Program-made: the position numbers and the translations under genes
Origin: Pisolithus tinctorius
Taxonomy: Eukaryota; Basidiomycota; Agaricomycetes; Boletales; Pisolithaceae
Direction: 5' to 3'
NCBI GenBank assembly: GCA_024663395.1
Contig: JANFAH010000003.1
Span: 2,976,001-3,040,000, forward strand
DNA: 64,000 nucleotides
The notes under the pieces: generated by a model
The model's input: the letters and a program-made list of their open reading frames with translations, nothing else
Databases searched by the model: none
What the model was told of the DNA's origin: nothing
Shown: positions 57,001-64,000 of the stretch, piece after piece
Layout of the letters: every line of letters begins with the position of its first letter
Position numbering within the stretch: position 1 is the stretch's first letter

Positions 57001-58103
57001 GATCTTGGATGACAAAGCCTTCATCTATACAGGGTTTGAGCATCTCTAGCATTTGAGAGTCTTGCATGTCATAACAAATGTGTTCGAGAATGTCACGGTC
57101 TGAGATGACACCCAACGCGCGAAAGACTACCCAGATAGGGATGTCTACACGGATGTAAGGAATGGTCGCTTTAATGACGTTCCCCAACTACAGAGTTGTG
57201 AGAGTATGTCGGCACCAAAGGCTATGCATACTCACAGTTCGCTCCTGGTTGCGGTTGAATAATTTGACCTGAAACTGGCTAATGGTCTTCCCGCCTTTTT
57301 CTACAGCACTCCGGATCTCAGCCAGGAAACTTATAGGAGATGGCTGCGCTTTTGCGAATACATATACATGATTTGTAGCCATGCGCTCTTGAGCGATGAG
57401 CACCTTCTCCGACCCGTTAATAATGAAGTAGCCCCCAGAGTCGTACGGGCACTCGTTCAGATCATACAAATCTTGATCTTGCAACCCTCTGAGAATACAG
57501 AAGGTTGAGCGAAGCATGATGGGTACCTGAGTAGCAATGCTGTTATATGTAAGTCGCATTACCATCGTTGCACGGGCTTACCTTGCCAATCCAAACTTTT
57601 GTCGTGTCATCCGCACTCTCATCATGTTCTGGCTCCCACAGAATGTCTCCAGGAACACCATTTGGATCCTCTCGTCCAACAAGCACCCTCTTCTTCATCT
57701 CTATGTATAACGGCGCAGAATACGTCAAGTTCCTCAGACGTGCTTCTTGGGGGAAGACTGGAACTACAGAGCCATCCGCTTCGGTGACAGTGGGCCGCGA
57801 GAGGTAGATTTGCCCAAACTTGATTTCATAACGTCGTGTCATATCTGCTTCATGACCCGTATGCTGGTCTGCCTGATCCAGTATGAGATCCGCATTCTCG
57901 TCCACCAATTCCTGCATTGTATTCTGCACGAATTCGTCAAAGGAGTCCAACTGTTGTCGCACAAGACCCTTCTGTTCGAAAAAGCTGGAAATCACGGTCC
58001 AACAATCCTCCTGCGTAATTTCCTCATACCCTTCTTCCTCCTCGTCCATGCCATAGTCGGGATCTCCGTACGTGAACTGTGTTTGTGTTTGGGAGGCATC
58101 CAT
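54052..58103 (-). CDS. RPB2: RNA polymerase II second-largest subunit Rpb2
   Basis: Eight exons (57582-58103, 57236-57526, 56678-57187, 55659-56624, 54404-55608, 54324-54351, 54177-54266, 54052-54126) give 1228 residues, normal for Rpb2. Landmarks run from [20 protein letters not shown] and [20 protein letters not shown] through [40 protein letters not shown] and [20 protein letters not shown]. The C-terminal clamp zinc site has its four cysteines split between exons ([25 protein letters not shown]). Rpb2 forms one side of the catalytic cleft and binds the second metal in the active centre. The gene is a known A-locus neighbour and a standard phylogenetic marker. An in-frame ATG at 58139 would add 12 residues; 58103 gives the usual acidic start. 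Confidence 0.98.
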
Positions 58104-58398
58104 ATCTCGAATGATAATTGAGATACAATTCTCTGGCAAACTAACGTCTGTAGATACCTTGGCTCATGATGGAAGCCTAACAGCGTGTGGTTGTCGAGAC
58201 AAACGAGGAATTAGACGTCTCGATAACTATGAGCGACCAATGTGCAGGGCCTAAGCTGAACTTGGGTTTGGTTTGACGAACTTCGCTGAGGAAGACGGTG
58301 GTTCGAGAGCAAGGTCGAGCGCGTCGTCCAGCTCAGCTAGCAAGCCATGTAAGATATGTTGATGTGTCTTTGCGCACGTGCATGACTAATCACAATTT
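58104..58398. other. Intergenic region upstream of RPB2
   Basis: This 295-bp gap separates the RPB2 start from the end of the fructosamine-kinase gene, both on the minus strand. It holds the RPB2 promoter. A CACGTG lies near 58375. No coding unit is seen. Confidence 0.35.
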
Positions 58399-59506
58399 CT
58401 ATACAAGTGGACAGGCCCTCAACAACTTATTCATTTTCTGAAGAGCACTACCGGCATATCCACCCTGCGATGAGTTCGTATCAGTAGGTATACACCTTCC
58501 TTTCTTTTATGGAGATGAACACTCACTCCAAACAGTACCGTGTGGTTCAAGTAGTGATAAAGCTCGTAAAGATCTTCACGGAGGCTGTATTGCTGGACAG
58601 GCTCGGTCTTGGGCATATACTTGTGGTATGCAGCGAAGAAGCTGCTCGGTATTCCTCCAAATATACGAGCAATCGCTAGACTGCACAAGGCTTAAAGGAG
58701 ATTCGTGATCGCTATCCACGGAAAGTACTCACTCAGCTTCGTTGTGTCCGTAGTAGGACGACGGATCAAAAATGACCGGTTGACCCGTTTTCCTGTTAGT
58801 CCCTGTGTTACCAGACTACGCAGGGATTGGATTAGTTATGAATGGAAGGACGGAGAACTTACCCAAAGATCACCGTGTAGCAGAACTGGTTCAATCACTA
58901 ACGGTTGGAGGAGCCACGGTATGACTCTGCATTTCAAGTACATAAACCGTCGTTCCACCAAGCATACTGACCGACATACCTCGTCCTTACCTCCTCTCCC
59001 TTATGTGACAATTCGGCATATCTTCTTTCACTCGGAAGCTTCTGTAGAAGATTCTTGATCATTGTACTGAAACACTCTTCCCAAGTGCCAAACCATCCGT
59101 TGTCCTGTCTGGTGGCTCCACAATATGTTGGAACGGCAAAGCCGAATCCTTTGGGACTCTTGAAAGCGTGCAATTCCTTCGCAAGTCTTTCGCCCAGCAA
59201 CTCTGCCGTTTGGACGGTCAGACTGCCAATGACCATGTACTCAGAGAGGAAGAATGGATTTCCAGGCCTCGACGGTGTATCGTCTCCCGTAGTGCCGCTA
59301 GCCAATAACCTTGGTGCCAGCCCAGGCGCAGCTTCGTAGATGGCGCGAAGCGATTCTGCTTCTCCCACATATTGGTCCTTCTGCCCCGGGCTTCCAACCT
59401 TAGCATAGTACCTTTTTCCTGTGGATGATTTGACGAGGGGTAAACCGAAGGTGAATTGCGCGTCTGGCTCGATACTTTGGAGATAGGGGAGAAAGATGCT
59501 ACTCAT
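58399..59506 (-). CDS. Fructosamine-3-kinase / ketosamine-3-kinase family protein
   Basis: Five or six exons on the minus strand give about 300 residues. Marks of the family are GKRYYAKVGSPGQKDQYVGE with the ATP-binding lysine, ESLRAIYEAAPGLAPRLLAS, WFGTWEECFSTMIKNLLQKL, the catalytic loop HGDLWSGN and the metal-binding segment IFDPSSYYGHNEAE. These enzymes phosphorylate sugars bound to protein lysines at the third carbon, after which the sugar detaches, so they repair early glycation. The start at 59506 (MSSIFLPYLQSIEPDAQF) fits the family. An upstream in-frame ATG at 59596 would add 30 residues. The last exon codes for the short helical end (QKMNKLLRACPLV). Confidence 0.9.
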
Positions 59507-60089
59507 TGCTGGATCGATAAGGCGAGCAACTGCTGTGAGTAATCGCAGGCTACGTAGGCTAATCCAACTGGAACTGGGACTGGAATTGGCTGACAATGCA
59601 ACCGGCGGCAGTTATAATAGTGATGTCATGTTCCTTGATCTGGTAAGGGCCCCTGGAATACTGATCTATTACTCAGGCAACCAACCGAACCATCGGGATT
59701 CGGCCCCCCACTTCGAAGGAAGTCTAGCACTCCTGCGCCACGGGGCGGTATCAATGCGGAGTGAATCCCCACATATCCCAAAAGGAAAGGCACGGATGGA
59801 TACTGCGTTAGGGTTTTTTTTGCAGAAGTCGTAAACGTCCTGACCTCCTTGTTGCTATGGGTGGCCTCCTTTAGACCATCTTAAAACGGTCATACCTCGA
59901 TCAAGGGAAAGCCGACGTCGCCCTCCTCGTATGAGAACTTATATCTCAGCCTTGGGAGCTGCCGTTGAACCCGCAAATCAATTCTAGCCTGGACTGACCT
60001 TGTAAAATCTAACAGCAGGACTCCTGCGGGACGCGGCGTATCAGATGTGTCACATAAATACACAGTAAATACTCAGCATCCCGAGGGGC
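59507..60089. other. Intergenic stretch between the FN3K and ADE1 genes
   Basis: A 583-bp gap with no supported coding unit; the ORF 59496-59834 (+) overlaps the FN3K start antisense. It includes the FN3K promoter and the ADE1 3' region. Confidence 0.35.
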
Positions 60090-61194
60090 TCAGGCTTCGG
60101 GACTCTCGTTTTTCAGCATTTCCTCAGCCTCTGAATACCTTCTTTGAGTCCCCTGAATGACGGCCTCGTCGATACCCCAGCCTTCGCCGTTACCTTCAGG
60201 CCCACTCTCCAGGCCCTTGCGATACCCTACAGAGACTAGCCAATCCCTCACATATTGTTTGTCGAAGCTGGGTTGAGGCTTCCCTGGAACGTATTGATCG
60301 AGAGGCCAATAACGCGACGAATCCGGAGTGAGAACCTCGTCGACAAGGATGACTTCATCCTCCGAGGTACCCGTGGTCGACGGAATCAACCCAAATTCAA
60401 ACTTGGTATCCGCGAGGATAAGTCCACGGGAATATGCGTATTCAGCCGCAGTCGAATATAACTTAAGGGCTATGTCTGCAACGCGGGTGTAAAGCTTCGA
60501 ACCGATAAGCTGTCCAGCTAGATAACGTGAATCGTAATACTGCGTGGTAAGGTATCACAAAGTACGCACCCCTATCCGGAGAGATGTTCTCGTCGTGAGC
60601 GCCTTGTTCCGCTTTCGTCGACGGGGTTACCAATGGTTGGGGTAGCCGCTGGGACTCGACCATTCCCTCTGGAAGAGGCATTCCGTGCATAGTTCCAGTT
60701 TTCTTGTACTCTGCCCATGCGGATCCTGGCAGTCCCAATGAAGTCACGAACAGTCGAATCCAAGAATCATGGAACCTCACCGGTGAGGTACCCTCGAACT
60801 ATAAACTCGATGGGTATGACTTTAGCCTTCTTCACAAGCATGGAGCGGCCATCGAGTTGATCCTTGTATTTCCTCACTTCCTCGGGCATCTCGTCTATAT
60901 CGGCCGTCACGAGATGGTTTGGAACGATACCCTTCAGTTTCTCAAACCAGAATAGCGATATTCTCGTTAATATCTTCCCTTTGTCGGGAATACCCTATAT
61001 GAGCGTCGTAAGGATAACGACAGCCAGCGACCGAAACCACCCACATCCTTCAAGATAACATCGAATACTGATATTCTATCGGTTGCGACGAAGAGCAAGA
61101 GATCTTCTGAGGAAGTGTGATAAACATCGCGCACTTTTCCCTTCGATATAAGAGTGAGGTCTTGTAGATCAGTCGTCAACAGTGCGGAAGGCAT
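60090..61194 (-). CDS. ADE1: Phosphoribosylaminoimidazole-succinocarboxamide (SAICAR) synthase
   Basis: Four exons on the minus strand give about 305 residues, starting at 61194. Family signatures are [47 protein letters not shown], then [32 protein letters not shown] and [11 protein letters not shown]. The enzyme joins aspartate to CAIR with ATP in step seven of purine synthesis. The junction near 60725-60785 restores RGYLTGSAW. The residue before GIPDKGK is Asp where many relatives have Asn. The neighbouring genes are not functionally related. Confidence 0.96.
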
Positions 61195-61488
61195 TAGTTG
61201 AACAGGGGACAATCGAGGGAAAACTTAAAGAGCCCTCGAGGGTGGTATCGGAACAAAGTTATATCGTGGCAAACTACATTGCGGGAACCGACGCAACAGC
61301 CCATCGGCCGTTGGATTGGTATATTATAGGTGAATGGTGGTTAGGTCTCACTGTAACTATGCTACATGGGTGTCCATAATATATGTATTGCGAAATTCTA
61401 CCGCACATCTATCTTTTGGTCCAATCCTCATTGATCGTCATGAACGTTCATACGCTAGGGGTGAGCCTGTTCACGTCTCCGATCAGAG
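61195..61488. other. Short intergenic region between ADE1 and the ABC1 kinase gene
   Basis: A 294-bp gap with the ADE1 promoter. No gene or repeat is seen. Confidence 0.3.
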
Positions 61489-63824
61489 TCATGCTCCTTC
61501 AGTAGCAGAGCTGATCACGTACCAGCCGTACCTCACCATGTCGTCCACATCGACAAATGCGGCCGAAGCCAACTGTCTGGCTTCAACCCATACCCAGACC
61601 TGTAAATTTCACTTTGTATACCACAACAGATCACATATGTTTATTAACTGACCTTCAGGAAAGCCCCGAGGTTGTCGGACGGCAGGTGGGCAATAGATTC
61701 TTCTAATGTCATTTGCCTTCCGAGTTGTCTTAGAATTGGTAAGGCGCTCTTGAATAAGTCCAATGTCGGGTCAAGTTGTCGCCCTATACCCTCCAGCAGC
61801 AAGATAGATATCACTGTGTTGATAAAATCTCCCTCCATTTTCACATGATGTTGCCGGACAGCCTTCAAAACCTCGGTCAAGATATCCGAAATTCTGATTT
61901 GACCAAGCGAAAAAGTCTTGCGCTTCACGCCGAGCACGATATGTTGCATCCTAAGCGCGAATGTCTCCGCATCTACGACGAGATCAGGAGTGCGGCATCG
62001 TTCGACCATGAGCTGTCCGGCGCGATAGCCATCAAATTCGGCCACGGCACGGAAAAGATCCAAAAAATTCCGACGGTTCTGGGCATTGAGAGTGGTTACC
62101 AAACCGGTATCAATGAAGACAATTTCAGGGATGTATCCGCCGTCGCAGACCCTCTGCAGTTCCTTTCGCCACTCTACAGGTTTGCCTCGAAGTTCTTGCA
62201 GTTGGGAGACAATCTGATCGGATTCTGACTGATGATGGAGCGTGGACGCGGTCCCGTCTCTTTTGTTAAAGAAATTGTCGAAAAGACTACGTAGGAGATC
62301 ATAACTTGTAAGCGACCGCGTGAACTTGACCATGATATTTCCTGGATGAAGATCTGCGTGGACAAAGTTATCAAGCAAGAGCATGTTCTGTATAGGTCTT
62401 TTAAGAAAGAATATCAGGTTCATGGTGCTTTGCCTACCAGAAAAGCATCGAGACCGATGGTAGCCAGTTGTTTGTCGAATGGCCCAGCACCGTTCTTCAA
62501 GAACAGTTCTAATGGCAGAGCTCGTTCATATTCCTCTACAAGTAACTCAGAGGTAGAAAATTCCTCGAGGGGCCTTGGAAAGGTGACAGGAAGAGTGCGC
62601 GGTGCAAAGTTTTGCTCGAACGTAACCAAGTTTTCCGCTTCGTGACGGAGACATAGTTGTTGACGCATCATATCACCGAAGACAGCGACCTCCTCAGGTA
62701 AGGAAATCCAGCGCATGCCGGGGAGGAGAGTGATGACATGGGCGAAAAACGACATGATCGAGAGATCACGCGCGATTAGTTTGGCGACACTTGGATGGAG
62801 AACCTTTACGGCGACTGCGGCGGATGGTACTGACGGTAGCGGTTGGTCTAATATGACAGGAGTCAACGAACCAGCCATTTTTGGCGAGCGTTTCGGCCCG
62901 AGATACGACGGTGGTATAACGTCTGGCCGAAGGGTAGCTTTGTAAACCTCATGTGCCTTCAGTGGACAGCGCCAGCGAAAGACGACAAAAGGCACACCTG
63001 CGCTATTGCACCGGTACCGATGGGATTCTGGTCGAACTCTTCGAAAATTTCGCCAAATGGCCTCTGGAAGACCTTTTCTAACCCGTATATTGTAAATTCT
63101 AACGGATGAGGTCTCCCCTTGGAATGCAGTTCTCCAAGTTTATCACAAAGTAAAGTAGGGAAGAGGTCAGGACGGGTCGCAGCCCATTGGGCAAGCTAGA
63201 GATACAAACTTAGAGTAGATCGTGGCAGAAATGCATGATATTCACCTTTATAAAAGTGGGACCCGCTGCCTGCATTTTGGAGACCAACAATCCGTACCAC
63301 CAGACGGCACCCCAACGGTCTCCTTGCAATCCCCTTTCTGGATTACCAACCAGCAACATTGGCATCGTGGCAATGGCCGGTAGGAAGAGAAAGAACAGCT
63401 GTAAGAAACGCTTTGCAGTCATCACAGGATCCAAGACATAGTCCTGAAGTAGACTCAGTATTCGTGAGATGACTGAGAGGTGGGGTTCTGCAGGTGATCC
63501 AATCAGGTCCTCGTTCGCGAAGTCCCTGACACGTTTCTGGGTGTCCGGACAAGGTATGAGGGTTGGAGACGCAAAGAGAGTGGACAGATGTGGCTGTGGA
63601 CTTGGAGACAGGTACAGAAAAATCCCTCCTGCGACTGGAAAGAGCCATAGTTTGGAGCGCCAAACCCAAGCATGGGCGTTAGGGGGACGGAAAGGATGGG
63701 AGGAGGGTGGTGATAGTATCGACTCAGTCCTGACGGATGCGCGGGGGACCTTTGGCACGAAGTTCACCGTGGCGGGCCGGGAAGACAGAAGGAGTGACCT
63801 GAACCCATTCCAGCGAAGAGCCAT
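61489..63824 (-). CDS. ABC1/ADCK (UbiB) atypical kinase, YPL109C type
   Basis: About five exons on the minus strand give roughly 680 residues. The N-terminus is arginine/serine-rich (MALRWNGFRSLLLSSRPATV), a mitochondrial presequence, followed by a hydrophobic stretch (LWLFPVAGGIFLYL). The kinase-like core has KMQAAGPTFIKLAQWAATRP (the KxGQ-type ABC1 motif), the lysine in VAVKVLHPSVAKLI, the loop NFVHADLHPGNIMVKF and the metal site EIVFIDTGLV. ABC1 proteins support coenzyme Q or lipid homeostasis in mitochondria. YPL109C-type genes are listed among conserved A-locus neighbours. The last intron lies just after LGAFLK and the stop is at 61489-61491. A CACGTG lies 69 bp upstream of the start. 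Confidence 0.93.
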
Positions 63825-64000
63825 CGACGGGTATGCCAGACCACTCCTCAGGCCAGGACTTGCAGTGGTTAATAGTAGAGTAGTGTCCGCTGCACGTGAT
63901 TATAGCCGAGTTATCTGACACAGACTTCAAATCTGCTTCCATGTCATACTAACAGGTACCAGCTTGCTCGGTGGTAACTCGGCTGCTCACTTACTGCGGT
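63825..64000. promoter_or_regulatory. Upstream region of the ABC1 kinase gene, with CACGTG at 63893-63898
   Basis: The window ends inside the upstream region. The CACGTG hexamer 69 bp from the start is the only motif seen. No further gene is recognisable before the window edge. Confidence 0.3.

Noticed and set aside
1..64000. tRNA, rRNA, CRISPR arrays, prokaryotic operons
   Set aside because: No cloverleaf with A/B boxes, no rRNA-like sequence, no spaced direct repeats. The sequence is eukaryotic nuclear DNA with spliceosomal introns.
1..64000. Transposons or retroelements
   Set aside because: No reverse transcriptase, transposase or integrase motifs and no long terminal repeats were seen; only small inverted repeats.

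Overview
This is a eukaryotic, intron-rich window from a basidiomycete fungus, almost certainly an Agaricomycete (mushroom class). Introns are short, mostly 45-65 nt with GT...AG ends. Genes lie on both strands 100-400 bp apart. The gene content and order match the region around the mating-type A (homeodomain, HD) locus of mushrooms.

Left flank (1-31 kb): the 3' end of an unknown gene, an F-box protein, a non-mating homeodomain gene with a decayed tandem copy beside it, the t-UTP factor Nan1/WDR75, a serine/proline-rich orphan, the ESCRT factor Vta1, the ubiquitin-like splicing modifier Hub1/UBL5, the RSC subunit Rsc9, mitochondrial glycine dehydrogenase, a PPR protein, Sec61-gamma, the COG subunit Cog1 and a TMEM115-type Golgi membrane protein.

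Core (31-47.6 kb): a FAM32A-like protein, a WHIM1-type chromatin protein, then the mating-type cassette itself: mitochondrial intermediate peptidase (MIP) >, < HD1, HD2 >, < beta-flanking gene. HD1 and HD2 are divergent across 238 bp. They should form the HD1-HD2 heterodimer that switches on the A-regulated dikaryon programme when different alleles meet. An LEA-like orphan and a long glycogenin follow.

Right flank (47.9-64 kb): Rev7/Mad2B, sorting nexin Snx4/Atg24, a GOST/Ptm1-type seven-helix protein, RNA polymerase II subunit Rpb2, a fructosamine-3-kinase homologue, Ade1 (SAICAR synthase) and an ABC1/ADCK (YPL109C-type) atypical kinase. Glycine dehydrogenase, Sec61, glycogenin, Rpb2 and the ABC1 kinase are classic A-locus neighbours.

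Points worth a second look: a 12-bp element repeated in mirror image about 60 bp upstream of both HD start codons; a putative AT-AC intron in the GOST gene; several GC-AG introns clustered around the mating locus; an ATG-only first exon and an 18-nt last exon in the beta-flanking gene; a 15-nt microexon in Sec61-gamma; a decayed homeobox duplicate; and a ~110-bp near-palindrome between the GOST and RPB2 genes. All exon structures were read by eye from splice signals, frame and recalled family conservation. None was tested with transcripts.
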